DNA of 64,000 bases, taken from contig JAQGBZ010000199.1 of the NCBI GenBank assembly GCA_034687125.1, forward strand, positions 1 to 64,000, given 5' to 3'. Shown one piece after another: positions 39,315 through 56,191 of the stretch. Below the pieces are notes generated by a model that had not been told where the DNA came from, made no database searches, and worked only from the letters and a program-made list of their open reading frames with translations. Both the position numbers and the translations under genes were made by a program. This DNA comes from Neelides folsomi. Its lineage: Eukaryota; Arthropoda; Collembola; Neelipleona; Neelidae. Position 1 is the first letter of the stretch. Each line of letters opens with the position of its first letter.

Positions 39315-41341
39315 TTAACTGAGAGTGACAATACTGATCGATTCATTCTCCTCTTTCTCGACCAACTCCGTTGCGGATGTGACTTGAGAATTGTCAGAAA
39401 TCTCCAAAGTTTCGCCAGTACGAGAAGACGGCCTTTCGTTATTGTTATTATTAAATGAGATAATCGATCCGTTTTTCCTAGGAAGAATGATTTCGGTCTT
39501 GGGTTCTTTGATGTAATCGTTCCTCAAAAGAATCGATGCCTTTTTTTCTGGAATCTTTGGTGATGTGAAGTGTGAGAGATTGATGACTCCTCTGCAATGA
39601 ACCAAATGCATTGACATTTCGCTTCGACGGTGGAAGGAGGATGAGCATGTATTGCAGGAAATGAGAGTTTCGTCTTCGATAATTTCGACATCGCTGGTTT
39701 GAGTCGCAGGAGACATAGATTTACGTTTGTATGAAACAAAAGAGGATGGAGACGAACGAACTGAAGACTCGGAACTTGTAGATTCATCCCTTTCAACTCC
39801 AAAGATCGGTTGAGAAATGCTTTGTTTTCGCGGTCGCCCTCTTCCCCGTCTATTCCCATTGTCAACTTCTACTTCGTTAGTTGTACTTTGACTCGAGCTC
39901 TTTTTGAGCATTGATTTATTTGATTTGAAAATAGCTGATATCACAGAAGAGGAGCCAGGCGAATATTCTTTGCTTTTCTTATTCGGATATTTGTTTACTG
40001 TACCATCACTAGCTTTTCTCTTAAACGCTGTTCAAATTTAAAAAAAAAACATAAGAAAAGAACCAATTAAAAAATCAATGAATAGTTGAAACAAAAATAA
40101 AATTTAATCAATATCGATTGATACTTACACTCATCTGGGTTTGTTATAATTGGCTTGATTTCTCCTAAATGCGCATCTCTAATGTGACTCCTTAAAGATT
40201 TTTCGGTATCGAATATCGTTTGGCCTGAAATTTATATTTGAAAATTTTTATTATTAAAATTATTAAAAATACATTATAAATTATTATTAACGTATTCGTA
40301 TTTAATTTTAAAAACATTTTATAATTAATTATTTAATTATTGTAGTTTTTACTTACAGTATACACAATTCAACTCTTGAGATTTCCTCTGTTGCTCTTCA
40401 AAAGTTTCTTCGACCTTAGCAGCGACTCTATCAACAATTTCTTCAATCACACCCTGAGCACCGATACAGATAATTTTTCCATCAGGTCCCAGAACAGCTG
40501 TGTCCCTCTCGAGAACTTTCATTTTGTTCACATATTGCGGAACATGACATATGGTCGGATCTTCCACTTTCCTCAAGAAGGCAATGCCTTCAGACTGACG
40601 ATTCGTAATCGGGAATGCTTCAATGGTCACCCTCTCTGTCTCACAATCGAGTCTTTTTTTCTCATTCTCGTGATGTAGAATCTCGTCGAAGAGAGCCTTG
40701 GGCGTTCGAGAGCTTTGAACTTCAGGTGTGATGGCTGAGAGAATTTCTTCTAAACGCTTTGATTTATATTCCCCATTGACTGACGATTTGTTACTACTTG
40801 GGCTTGGAAAGTCTGACTTTTTCATTTCGGTAGTCCTAAAGCAGTACAAGGGTCCTTTATGAAAAATCCCAGAATATTGCGAAGCGGACGAGGGTCTGTA
40901 ATTTTCTTCACAATACATTTGTTTATGTGAAAGGTAATTGGGTAGCGTGCGAAATAAACTTCGACAGACTCGACATTCCAAAATTATTTCACATTCATCG
41001 GTGAGCAATCGTTGCATCTGGAAATGCATGAATTAGTTAGATTGTGAAATAAGTCTTATTTACAAAATTGACATATTGTTTAAAGTGAATTATACCTTTT
41101 CTGTTCCACTTTGATACCATTTTAGCAATGATGCAAATCCATTAATCGGTTTTTGAAAAGGCAAGCCTGTTTGAGAAGGATCGGTCGAAAGCATACTTTG
41201 TGAATTTGTAACTTTGTTGGAATTGGAGAGACAGAAATTATTGCAATTGGACTTCTTCCCATTTCCACTATTGACATTGTTAACTGATTTCCCATTCAAA
41301 CCAGTTCCGTTTTTGTTTAAACTGTTTGGTGGTCGCCCCAT
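39315..41341 (-). CDS. ZNF800: ZNF800-like zinc finger protein
   Basis: Four coding exons join in frame: 41096-41341, 40357-41017, 40129-40224 and 39315-40027, giving about 571 residues (the human relative is somewhat longer). Three zinc-finger-like units are visible. The first is CRVCRSLFRTLPNYLSHKQM followed by Tyr-Cys, a C2HC finger typical of ZNF800. The second is split by an intron: CVYC at the end of exon 2, then GQTIFDTEKSLRSHIRDAH. The third is CNTCSSSFHRRSEMSMHLVH. Around them are basic Ser/Asn-rich linkers, including an AT-hook-like GRGRPRK, so a nuclear DNA-binding role is likely. The assignment rests on the first finger and the order of fingers. A 5' leader exon may lie upstream because an acceptor directly precedes the start-codon exon. 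Confidence 0.85.
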
Positions 41342-41604
41342 TTGAAAGACTTCTTTAAGAATGAAAATAAATAATTAAACGTTGATGATAATGAAAATTG
41401 AATGAAGAGGAAAATAAAATCAAGAGGAACGAGTAACGCATATAATTTAAGCAAAAAATATAATTGTGAAATAAACGATTGAAAATATTACAACATACGG
41501 TATAAAATATATTATTCACCCTTTCTTAATTTTACCTTTCGTGAAGTAAAGTTTTATTTTATAATTTAAAGTGAGCCCAATTATTAAATGGCTTTCCAGA
41601 CTCG

Positions 41605-42105
41605 TCACAAATCATTTTCATTTCGTGTTTTAAGACGATTCGCTTGGTCTAAAAAATAGAAAGTTACGTTTTTATTAATTGCTATACATTTATGTTTATT
41701 AAATTAATTATTTTTCTCTTGATAGTTTTAACCATGATATTTAAACCTAGTTAAATTAAACTTACTCAATACATGTTCCATTATTTCGCAAAAAGTAACG
41801 CCCAAACATAAAAGAACCTAAAAAAGAAAAATTCAATAAATTCAAATTTTCAATAAAATATGAAATGGATTATTTGAGAAAGAAAAAAGTGAATGTTTAC
41901 TTAATGGAAAATTATGTACAATTTGATTAAACGTATTAGGATATTCCACTACATATGAATTGAAGTGAAATCGAAGTAGTGTATGCAATTAATTGATATA
42001 CCTGTAACAAGAAATGCACTCCCCTATTCTTTCCAGTGTAAAAGGACGAAGATGTTAAGGATATTGAGGAATAGGAAAAACAGAAAGTTAGAACTACCGC
42101 GCCTT
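41605..42105 (-). other. Possible small three-exon gene or leader exons
   Basis: Three segments with canonical borders can be joined in one open frame: 42002-42105 (CAG|GTATAT donor), 41766-41817 (pyrimidine-rich acceptor, TTGA|GTAAGT donor) and 41605-41648 (acceptor TTTTTTAG). The frame includes GVHFLLQ, CLGVTFCEIMEHVL and LKTRNENDL and stops at 41605-41607. A minus-strand AATAAA at 41553-41558 follows. No start codon was found. Alternatively the segments are untranslated leader exons of the ZNF800-like gene, whose start codon is 260 bases further on. I do not recognise the peptide. Confidence 0.25.
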
Positions 42106-42749
42106 CTGATTCAAAATTTCTCAAGGCTTAGAATATGCCTAGTGCAAGTTTCATATGAGAATTTGAGTAAACAATCAAATAACGTTTACCATTTCAATTT
42201 AATCAAATAACATTAAGTATAGTGGAAGTTTTAATTTAATTGAAATTAGTTAATTTCGTTTTTCGAGGCTTTAGATAGCTTATCACAATTAAAATAAAAA
42301 TTAATATTCTCCGTTTTTAATTCCTTCAAATACTTTTTATACATGTGCAACTAGAAAGAAGTTTAATCTGTACTTATGAAAAAAGAATAGTTGCGTTGAT
42401 TGATTTGATTCGGGCTGCACGGGTCGAATCCCATTAATTGATGTGAAAGATAGAGATTATAGCAATCGAAGATTACTCACTCAATTTAAACTTTTTTAGT
42501 TGGATTTATATTGGAACGTTATATATTTATTCATGATATTAGTTTCAAGGAATTCACACTAAATTAAACATCTCATCCACAGTTTATATTATTTAGTTAA
42601 CTTTATTAAAGTTTAAATTGAAGGTAGCATCTGATGTGTATATGTAATTTAATATATATCAAAATAAAATATAGCAGATTATATAATTAATAATTAGTTT
42701 ATTTGATCAAACTCCTAAACATTAAAAGGAAATAACTTAAAAGAATAAC
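42106..42749. other. AT-rich spacer upstream of the possible small gene
   Basis: Nothing could be supported here except the probable ACBD6 3' untranslated region at the right: a minus-strand AATAAA lies at 42698-42703, 47 bases beyond the ACBD6 stop codon. Confidence 0.55.
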
Positions 42750-43610
42750 TTAAGATAAATGCCTTGTCAAAATATTAATGATTTCGGTATGTTCACATGT
42801 TGTAGCATATTCTAAAGAGTCAGAACCATCAGAGTCCCTCAAATTTGGATTAGCTCCAAATTCTAAGAGAATTTTACAAGCTTCGAGGTGTCCACGATCA
42901 GCAGCCCAATGAAGAGGAGTGCGACCTTCTTCATCTTGAAGATTTGGATCGTTACCCTATTAAAGATTCACCCGTTATTAATTAATGAAAACAGATAAAA
43001 TACAAGAAAAACCAGTATTTATTATGAAAAGTATATAGTGCAAAGGGTTGAATTGAATGGCTTACATCTTCTAAATAAGATCGGATTTCCTGAACGCAAT
43101 TATCTTTAGCCCATGCAAATATTGATTCATCTTCAATCTCGTCTTCCTCTTCTTTAGCAAATGTTGACACAGAGTTCCCTCCAAAACTAGAACCACCTTT
43201 ACCCCTTTCGTCCGAATTGTCTTCAGGGACCCAAGAGTAATATTCCATTACTTTTTTACTGTACAATTCTTTAGCTTCTTCTGAATTTTTAATAGGACAC
43301 GACTTCCAAGCGTTCCATTTAGCTTTCCCCCTTAGGTTGAAAAGACCTGTTAATTGAATGAATTGGTAAATTTTCGTAAATCCTTTATAAAAGATAATGG
43401 TAATAAGGATTAACTAAAATATAAAGTTTATCAACCTGGTTTAGGTTCATCACAAACTCCAATTGTAGCAACTTTATAAAGACCGTACAAAGATAACATC
43501 TTTTCGTCCGGAAGCTTAATCCCATTGATATTGGTCGTTTGATATTGAACATGGTTAGAAGCTCTTGTAAATAAATCGTCGTCGTCACTGTCAAACTCGT
43601 CGTCTTCCAT
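42750..43610 (-). CDS. ACBD6: Acyl-CoA-binding domain-containing protein 6 (ACBD6)
   Basis: ACBD6 binds long-chain acyl-CoA and supports lipid acylation, including N-myristoylation. Exons 43436-43610, 43066-43346 and 42750-42956 join in frame (phases 1 and 0) to give 220 residues. An acidic start (MEDDEFDSDDDD) leads into the ACBP fold: DEKMLSLYGLYKVATIGVC, then GKAKWNAWKS with the conserved Lys/Trp, and AKELYSKKVMEYY. After an acidic linker the last exon has one full ankyrin repeat (EGRTPLHWAADRGHLEACKI) and a second shortened one (DSDGSDSLEYATTCEH). The protein is shorter than its human relative (about 280 residues). Confidence 0.94.
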
Positions 43611-44385
43611 CTTTTTTAAACTTGATTTTTATTATATAAAATACAAATATAAAAGGATGATACTTTATTTAATTCATTAATTAGACTAAGAACAACACAA
43701 CTATAATCGTTTAATGTCTCTATAAGACTTTAATAAGACTTTATAAACGGAAAGGAAACTGTATTATAAAATAATAAGAGAGAAATTGAATAGAGATAAG
43801 TGAGATAACATCAGAGCGCAATGAATAAACTCACAGAGCTTCAACCCATAACCCAGGAACAATACACAGCGAACCGAAGTGATATAAACCTCAAAGAGCA
43901 AGACATTTCTCGCGGCTTGCATTTGTCAAATTCAGAATTCCTTTGTTCAATAACGTTAGATTTCAAAAGCCTAATGAGATGACTAATAACGACTAATGAG
44001 AGTATGGAATGTAAATTTTTATAATATTACTTCTACGATATAAGAATATAACCATTTATTTATTTATTTGTTAGGTGTGCATTTTATGAAAATGTATGCA
44101 ATGAAAATAAATATATTTTTGTGATTTTGCGAGCTGTCTTACAATGTTACAATTAGTAAGACATGATTATTTAACATGATTACATTCGACGGCATTCAAT
44201 TCATTCTTAACGTGTCGATATAAGAATGCAGATAGCGGAACAAGTTTAAAGCATAAATTAAAGTTAGATTATAAATAAAATAATTAAAATTCTATATTTA
44301 CAGATAAGTACAAGAAAAATAATGTTTTCATAATTAAGAGAAAATAAAACTTTCTTTTTTCTTTTTAACAATAAGTTAAATGGAA
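43611..44385. other. Spacer between ACBD6 and the GH31 gene
   Basis: The left part should hold the ACBD6 promoter and the right part the 3' untranslated region of the glycosidase gene. An ATTT-type tetranucleotide run occurs near 44053-44070. No coding exon was seen. Confidence 0.55.
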
Positions 44386-48777
<4,392 letters not shown>

Positions 48778-49270
48778 TTTTCTCAATTTGTAGAGCTCAC
48801 CTCAAAGTGTGAACCTTGATTGACATATAATTTCTCATTGAATACGTAATATTGCAAGTTCAATCATTTTGATTAGCTTTTAATTGGATCATTTTTTTAA
48901 AGCGGGTTAAGATAAAAAAACAAAGATATTGTAAAACATTTGAAACCAAAATTCCGTCTATCCTGTCTCGATAAAAAAATTGATAAGCCCACGCTTATGA
49001 AAGATGATCGTGTGATTAGAGTTGACAAGTCATGCAATGATTAATCAAAAAAAATGTGTCTGTCATGATAATTGATTGAAGTGTTTATCTATTTATAAAT
49101 GGTGTAGTTAATAATGAATATGTTTAAAGTCATTGTGGTTCTCAACAAATATTTATTTTCTTCATATTGCTAAATCTATCAACAAGTAAATTATTTCAAG
49201 ATAAACGAAATGCAATGTCAGTATATAAAAAGAAATATTGTAAAATGCGTAACAATTTACTGTATGTTAC
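48778..49270. other. Spacer between the GH31 gene and DDX27
   Basis: It holds the upstream region of the glycosidase gene and the 3' end of DDX27, both on the minus strand. I saw no further exon and no clear TATA box. Confidence 0.6.
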
Positions 49271-52200
49271 TTATTTCCTTTTGCCTTTCTTTGCAAATTT
49301 CTTCGGGGGAATTTTCTTCTTTCCCATTGAAGCTCCATTTTTCTTATTGTCCATCACTGGCTTCTTATCTTTCACGCGACCAACTTTGGGCTGATGTCTA
49401 AATGTTCTTGCGGCTTTCACATTGGTTAATTCATCATCAAAATGTGATTTGACCTTTTTCTTCTTGCTTGGTGCTTCAGTTCCTCCATTGGGTTGATCGT
49501 CGTCTTTCCTATTTCTCCTCTTCCTCTTTGCGTTTCTTGCTTGGAATTCGGTCAATTTCCTCATCTTAAATTCATCTTCGTTCTCTTCAAGTTCTTTCCT
49601 ATCTTTGGACTTAAGTCGAACCTTAAGACCGCTCTTTTCTGAAAAAATAAATAATTAATCAAATTGTATACCAACTGATGTAATCCATTATAATTTATGT
49701 AATAAATTGTCCTCAAAAATAAAACAATTGAGAAAATTAAATGTATATATTGACTAACCTGTTTGTCTCTCATTGTGGGATTGGAACCAAACTCTCTTAT
49801 TTTCTTCTTCCTTCTTTTTCTTTCTCTTTCCCTTCTTCTCTTGGACGAGCTTCAAGGCTTTATTTACTTGGATTTCTGCCCTTACAATCGATCGTTCAGT
49901 TTCTTCTTCAGCTAAAATTTCTTCGATTTTCTTTTCGAATCTCGATACTTTAGCTCGATATTTTCCAATTATATCTAAATATGAATAAATTATTATATAA
50001 AAATCCAACTACCAAAAAAATACCTGTCGGTTTTATATTTTATATTTTTTAAAATTGTTCATCAAAATTACAATTTAGTTTTAATAACCTACCAATGGGA
50101 ACGATTCTTGATTTAACTGGCAAATTGGCTGACTTTGCCACGGCTTTCATAACTTTTCTATCTCCTTCTCCCACAAGGGAAACAGCTACACCAGATCGTC
50201 CTGCACGAGCTGTTCTTCCACAACGATGAATGTATTGTTCAATCGTTGGAGGCATCATAAAATTCACGACACTTTGAACTCCGGGAATATCAAGTCCTAA
50301 ATAAAACGTAGTTATTGAATTCTTGTACTTGAAAGTTTATAAAAAGTCTTCATATGGTTCCCATACCTCTCGCAGCAACATCAGTGGCAATGAGAACATC
50401 AAAATCTCCTTTTTGAAATCTCTTAAGACTTTCAAGTCGCTGAAGTTGTGTGAGATCTCCATGTAGTTCAGCAACTCTCACGCCAAGTAAGCCCAATAAA
50501 ATATGAATTCGATGGGCTGCTTTTTTCGTCGGGACGAAAATCATTGTTTTGTTGTGGAAAGTCCGAACCACCAATGAGCAGAGAATTGCTTCTCGATCTG
50601 CGTCGTTCCTTATCCTATTTAATATTAAAATATCATCGATATGATTAGAAATAGCACTTCATCTAATTTGAATAAATAAAGTGATCAAATCTTACCTAAC
50701 AAACTGTTGGCGAAGATTAAAAGCAACTTGCTTATTCGAATCAACAAAAATTTTCTGGGGATTCCTCAATGAAACTGCAGCGAGGTCTTTAACAGAGTCA
50801 GTCATTGTAGCGGAAAATAAAAGTGTTTGTCGTCTCGGACTGCACGCTTTGATAATTTCTTTTAATTGTTCGGCAAACCAATCATCTAACATTCTATCAA
50901 AATATTAAATGAAATGAAAACGATGTAATTTGGCTATCGGCCTCATTAACGAATTCCCCTACCTATCGGCTTCGTCGAGGATGAGAATTTCAATAGAATC
51001 GAGAGTAAATGAAGGAGTATTGCCAAGATGGTCAATAAGTCTTCCAGGTGTGGCAATTACTATGTCAGGATTCTGACGAAGAACTGTTTCTTGAGACGCA
51101 ACATCTAAACCTCCAACAGCCAATCCAACCTAAATTCCATAATTTTCCATTAATAACGAAATCAATATGGTATAGCTGGTATACCATAAAATTGAATTTG
51201 TTTATTTTTATTTAATTTTAGCTTTTATTTAATCTTACCTGAATATCGTTAGAAAAAGAAGACAGTTGTTTTGTAACTCGATAAACTTGAACTCCCAATT
51301 CTCTAGTTGGAACTAAACAGAGAACACGTGTGACCATTCCAGACTTTGGCTAAAAACAAATTAAAATAGGCATTAAATATTTAGTCTAATAGAATATTAA
51401 AGAATACATTTCGATTTGCCCATATATACTTAATTTCGAGGAATGAAATACCTTATAAAGAAGTCGTTCAAGAACAGGTAGCATATAGGCGGCTGTTTTT
51501 CCTGTACCGGTCGCAGCACATCCACAAATGTCTTTTCCAGCCAATGCAATTGGAATTGCAGCAGCTTGAATAGGAGTGGCATGAACAAACCCAATAGAAG
51601 TGATTGCCTAAAAATTAATTTTATGACGTTTTTTACAATAAGGAGTTAATGAAATACATTTTTATATGGGAAATATCGAACAATGAAATATTGTGGAATA
51701 TTCATACTTTTAAAAGTGGTCTTGAAAGATTCATTTGTTGAAAAGTCAAGTCTGTATCGAAACTTTGATTATCAGGAATTTTCTCGTAGTCCTCTTCAAC
51801 TTCATCTTCTTCCTTTTGGATTCTTCTTTTTTGTTTTGCCTTCCTCAGTTTATCCCTTACTTTGATTTCGTCTTCTTTCAATTCATCGTCAGAGAAATCG
51901 ATATCGTCGTCTTTAACAGCCTTCTTTTTCTTCTTTTTAACCTTCTTTTTCTCGTTATCGTTAGCCCATTGAAGCGAAATGGAATCATTGGAGTCTGACT
52001 CATAACTGCTAATTTTTTCCTCTTGAACCTCTTCATCAGATTCTTCTTTAATGTCATCGATATCTTCAGAATTGTCTATTCTTTTAACAATCTTCTCATC
52101 AAGAGTTGTCCGTTTTGGGATAGTTTTCCGCTTCGTCAAGGCTAATTTCTCTCCCCAGATATCATCAGAGAATGAAGAGAATTGAAATGCGGAATCCAAA

Positions 52201-52484
52201 CCTCCATTTGGCTTCCCTGTTTTTGCTCTTTTCTTACTTGGTTGTAGCTAAAATGATAATAAATAGTAAAATTAACAATAACTGTATTTTGATGTGAGTA
52301 GCAATCAAAGTACCAATGATACTTTAATTAAATCATCATTATTAAAACAAAATGTATATAATGATAAAAATGAATTAGCGTTTTATAATGATAAATAATA
52401 ACAAACCTCATGGTCTGAATTTGAATCTTCAGAAAAGTTTTCTGGGTCATCGTCATCATCAATCGATTTTACTAAATCACTCAT
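49271..52484 (-). CDS. DDX27: DEAD-box RNA helicase DDX27 (yeast Drs1)
   Basis: DDX27/Drs1 is a nucleolar ATP-dependent RNA helicase needed for large ribosomal subunit assembly. Ten exons: 52407-52484, 51708-52247, 51452-51607, 51239-51349, 50963-51129, 50696-50893, 50367-50614, 50093-50296, 49759-49974, 49271-49638; 761 residues, close to the family norm. All helicase motifs are visible in order: Q motif GFVHATPIQ, Walker [25 protein letters not shown] in LDEADR, SAT in [23 protein letters not shown] and [11 protein letters not shown]. The N-terminus is acidic with Lys tracts. The C-terminus has [11 protein letters not shown] and a basic tail, typical of DDX27. Start codon 52482-52484 faces CCDC25 across about 365 bases. 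Confidence 0.96.
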
Positions 52485-52849
52485 TCTTATGAATAAAAAA
52501 ACAGCAAAGACTTAATTGAAAGTTAATGAAGTAAACCAGTTAAAAAATAAACAGATTAAGAGCTGCAGTCGCAGCCGCGTGCACGTGGATAGAAAAAGAG
52601 AAAATGTATTGAATGTACAAAATGGCCCGCTACCATGCTTGTCATATCGCAGCTTATTCCTTCGTCTTATAGCGCAACTTGAGGATCCACAGACTTCACA
52701 CTCAAAAGCCGACAACTGTTTAATTAAGATTCGCCTTTTGACCAAATTTACCTGTAAGTGTCCATTAAATTAAATGCTATTTTATTTTATTATCTTGATT
52801 GAAATATTCTATGATTTAATGTTTATAGGAGGGCTTTGAATCGCTCAAA
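52485..52849. promoter_or_regulatory. Divergent promoter region of DDX27 and CCDC25
   Basis: The start codons of two housekeeping-type genes face away from each other with only 365 bases between them, so both promoters must lie here. The centre (52.56-52.70 kb) is clearly GC-richer than the surroundings. No TATA box was recognised, which fits a shared TATA-less promoter; that is inference. Confidence 0.6.
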
Positions 52850-53846
52850 ATGGTTATTTATCACACTTCAAATGGTATGTCAAAAAGTCAAAATTCATAA
52901 ATTGCCATTTTCTCCATTTTAATTATTTTACCTGTAAAATTGAAATTTTGGGATTGAAATCTTATACTAATTTTATACTTTTAGTTGTGGACCCACCGAC
53001 AATATTATTTATGGGTCTAGACAAATATGAAAGTAAGAAGAAGAAAAATTACATAATGTTTTGAGTAATGAATTAAGATTTATAAATGCACCTTTACAAA
53101 TTATATTATAATTAGATGAAGATCTAATCAAGTGGGGCTGGCCCGAAGATGTCTGGTTTCACGTAGACAAACTTTCTTCAGCTCATGTTTATCTGAGATT
53201 ACGACCAGTGAGCTTTAAATGAATAAAATATTAATAATGTATTCTTGTTCAATTTCAAAATATAAAATTTCTAACTTGTAAATTATATTGAACAGGGCGA
53301 GACAATAGATGATGTTCCACAAGCTTTAATTGATGAAGCATGCCAACTTGTCAAAGACAATTCAATCTCGGGACGAAAACTAGCCACGGTGGACGTCGTC
53401 TATACACTTTGGAGCAATTTAAAGAAAACTGCAGACATGGAAGTTGGTCAAATTGGCTATTGGAAAGAGAAGGAAGTAAAAACGGTCAAAAATGTTGGTA
53501 AAAAACCAGAAGTTGTGAAAAGGTTGGGGAAAACAAGGGAAGAAAAGCAAGTGGATCTTCGCGCTGCAAGAGAAGAAAGAGACACGAAAGAGAGAAATGC
53601 AATCAAAGAAGCAGATAAGAAGCGAAGAGATGAAGAAAAAAATCTCGAAAAGAAAAGGGCCCAAGAAGCCGAATTAAGGTTTGTTTATATTATTAATTAT
53701 TACTTTTGCATCTTATGTAAGAGATGACTAAATTTTTAAATATTTTTTTTGTAATTTATAGGAGCTATACTTCATTGATGAGTTCAGATAAGATGAAGTC
53801 TAACCGTGATAATAATAGTGGCTCTGATTCGGATGATTTTATGTAA
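52850..53846 (+). CDS. CCDC25: Coiled-coil domain-containing protein 25 (CCDC25)
   Basis: CCDC25 has an NFACT-R domain followed by a charged coiled coil. Exons 52850-52874, 52985-53032, 53116-53207, 53296-53678 and 53762-53846 join in frame to give 210 residues, almost the same length as the human protein. Conserved blocks are [65 protein letters not shown] and the basic-acidic helix from residue 130. The end is GSDSDDFM. A candidate AATAAA is at 53966-53971. In mammals it has been described as a DNA sensor at the cell surface; for an invertebrate only the NFACT-R relation is safe. It converges on IFT52, with 401 bases between stop codons. Confidence 0.95.
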
Positions 53847-54247
53847 TATGACAATTTTATTTATCTGTTTCTTCTTATGCCAAACACCGCGATTCCTTCC
53901 ATTCACATTTTTCTATTATTATATTGAATTGATTACATTAAATTGGCTACTTGCTTCAATTGTTCAATAAAATAAATATCTATTACTGTTATAAATGAAA
54001 AGTGAGATTTTTGTTTCAAAGGGATTTCATAAAAAATTATTTAACGATATTTTACAAGAACAATAAGGGCAACATTTAACGAGATATACTTATTTTAATG
54101 TTTACTATCATATTGGTAGTCCTATCTGAATATTTTATTGCTTAAATATTTAAGTATAATTCTTTTTTATAAGAACTCTTTTTATGTTTAGTGTTTCGTT
54201 TATTTTATAATTTAGATTGGTCATCGGTGGTGACCAAATGAAACTTA
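53847..54247. other. Convergent 3' spacer of CCDC25 and IFT52
   Basis: Poly(A) signals for both genes lie in this stretch: AATAAA at 53966-53971 on the plus strand and TTTATT at 54199-54204 for the minus strand. The 3' ends therefore need not overlap. No other feature was seen. Confidence 0.65.
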
Positions 54248-56191
54248 TTATGCGTCGTCGAATCTTGTTACGTCTCTCTCGGGCGAATTGTTTCTTTCTG
54301 TATTTTGTCCCCCATCAAATCCAAACTTATTGTCCTAAGTTAAAGAATCTTTATTAGCAGAGTTTACTTTAAATATTTCCCAAAGTCGTAACTTAATGTT
54401 AGAGAAATCTTAAACAAAATATTCTTAAATATACAAAATTACCGATTTTTTAAATTCAACTATTTCTGAAAGTATTGTAAAAAGTGTTGATTTTGGATCC
54501 TTTTCTTCTCCATTTGGAGACACTTTGAGGATTGCGCCCATAGAAGAAACGAAGAATGCCAGGTCATCGTCACTGCATTTATTTGTTAGTTGTGCTAGTC
54601 GGATTTTCTCTGATGCGAATTCCTCATCAAGATCGAAGAGTTCAAGTGGCGGAGGAGGAAGTTCACGAAATGACGGAGGAAATACCTGAAAGACAGTTTT
54701 TCTTTAAATATTACAAATTAATATGATTAATCATATCAGAATGGTTTCAGAATATGCTGATCTGATGACAAATAGATTTTAAACTTACGGCAATCTTTAA
54801 TGAGGGAAGAGGAGTTTCAAACTGAGGCTGAATGAGTTTTAAAGGCCCCTTTTTCACATTCATTTCTTCATAAGCCATGATTACTTCTGGGAGGAGGTTA
54901 GAATTAAGACTAAACAATTTTTGATCCATTAACCTTGTCGGCTCAATTATTCTGTTTATACAAAAAAGTCATTGTTAAAATTTTCAAATTTCAATCTTAA
55001 TCTTCAACTCATTAATACTTAATAGTATTTCATATGTCTTTTATTTTACCCTAAATTGTTAGCGCTTCCAGGCATAATAAAATCATCAGATTCTTGTAAA
55101 CAAGCCCGAACTTTCTCTGCCCCATCAATGTGATCAGACACGAAGTTGTACTCGTTGATTTCAGAATCATCAATATCTGTAGCTTCTATGCTCAAACTTC
55201 CGTTGGAAAGAAGATTTAAGAAAAAATCGAGAAGTAATCCATTTTCTTCTTTAATAATATACCTGAGTAAACAAAATATCAAGAAATTATTATAGATAAA
55301 TAATCATTATCTTATAACAATATTTTTCATTAATTAAAAACAAATGAACAATAAATTAACCATAATTGTTAAATATCGAATTTTAGTGTTTGAAAAATCA
55401 TATTTTGCATTTTTACTTGTCCGAGAAAGTATGTCCTGAACCAAAAAGTAAAACTTTTCCCCTTGTCGTCGAATTGGCATAAATGGCTCCAATTGGCCTC
55501 CCTGCCGGATAAGATGTTGATCCTGTGGCCAAAATTACTTTTGTCGCTTGTGGGGTCGTCACATTAAGTGTGCATCCATTAGTATAAACAACGTTCAAGT
55601 TTTCGTGTTCTCCTTCCAAATTGCTCTCCAGAAGGACTGGACATGTGAGGCCTTTTTCGATGTAACAGTCTTTAGGATGGTTGTATTTATGAAACACCGT
55701 TCGAACGACGCAATCTTTTATGACGCTCATTCCAAAAAGATCAGTGAGAGCATTGTAGTAATTGACTTGAGCGAACGCCTCAGCAAGGATGAGGATCGAA
55801 CCTCCGCGATCAACGTAAGTTTTCAACGCTGACACTTCACTCATTGTTAAATGCTGGTTGATCCCAGCCATTACAATCAGCTTACTGTACGGCATCATCT
55901 CTTCGACAAAATCTTCTTTTAATCTAAAATAATTATTTTAACTTAATTGCAAAAAATGATTTTCATTTAAATATTTAAAAACATGCATGAACTTGTATAA
56001 AACTATAACTAAATCTATTTATTTTTAATTCAAGATTATTAAATAAATACTTACGGAATAACTTTATGAAACCGATTCTTAAGTTTTCTATGAAACGTCT
56101 TGAAATTATCTCCAAGTCGGAATGTCTCATTCTTGGAGGCATAGAAAATAATCGCGGGTTCCGCGATGGTTCGAGGGAGTTGATAATTCAT
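54248..56191 (-). CDS. IFT52: Intraflagellar transport protein IFT52
   Basis: IFT52 is a core IFT-B1 subunit needed to build cilia. Exons 56055-56191, 55417-55923, 55050-55262, 54789-54951, 54443-54685 and 54248-54334 join in frame to give 449 residues (human 437). The N-terminal GIFT domain shows FRLGDNFKTFHRKLKNRF, LIVMAGINQHLTMSEVSALK, VDRGGSILILAEAFAQ, GASTYPAGRP-like GSTSYPAGRPIGAIY and LLFGSGHTFSDKYI. The middle has LKLIQPQFETPLPSL and the C-terminal region has FRELPPPPLELFDLDEEF and CSDDDLAFFV. In arthropods IFT is used in ciliated sensory neurons and, in some groups, sperm. A minus-strand AATAAA lies 44 bases beyond the stop codon. Confidence 0.96.

Noticed and set aside
42410-42432. 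tRNA T-arm-like sequence gggtcgaatccc
   Set aside because: The loop lacks the usual TTCGA and no acceptor, D or anticodon arm could be drawn around it.
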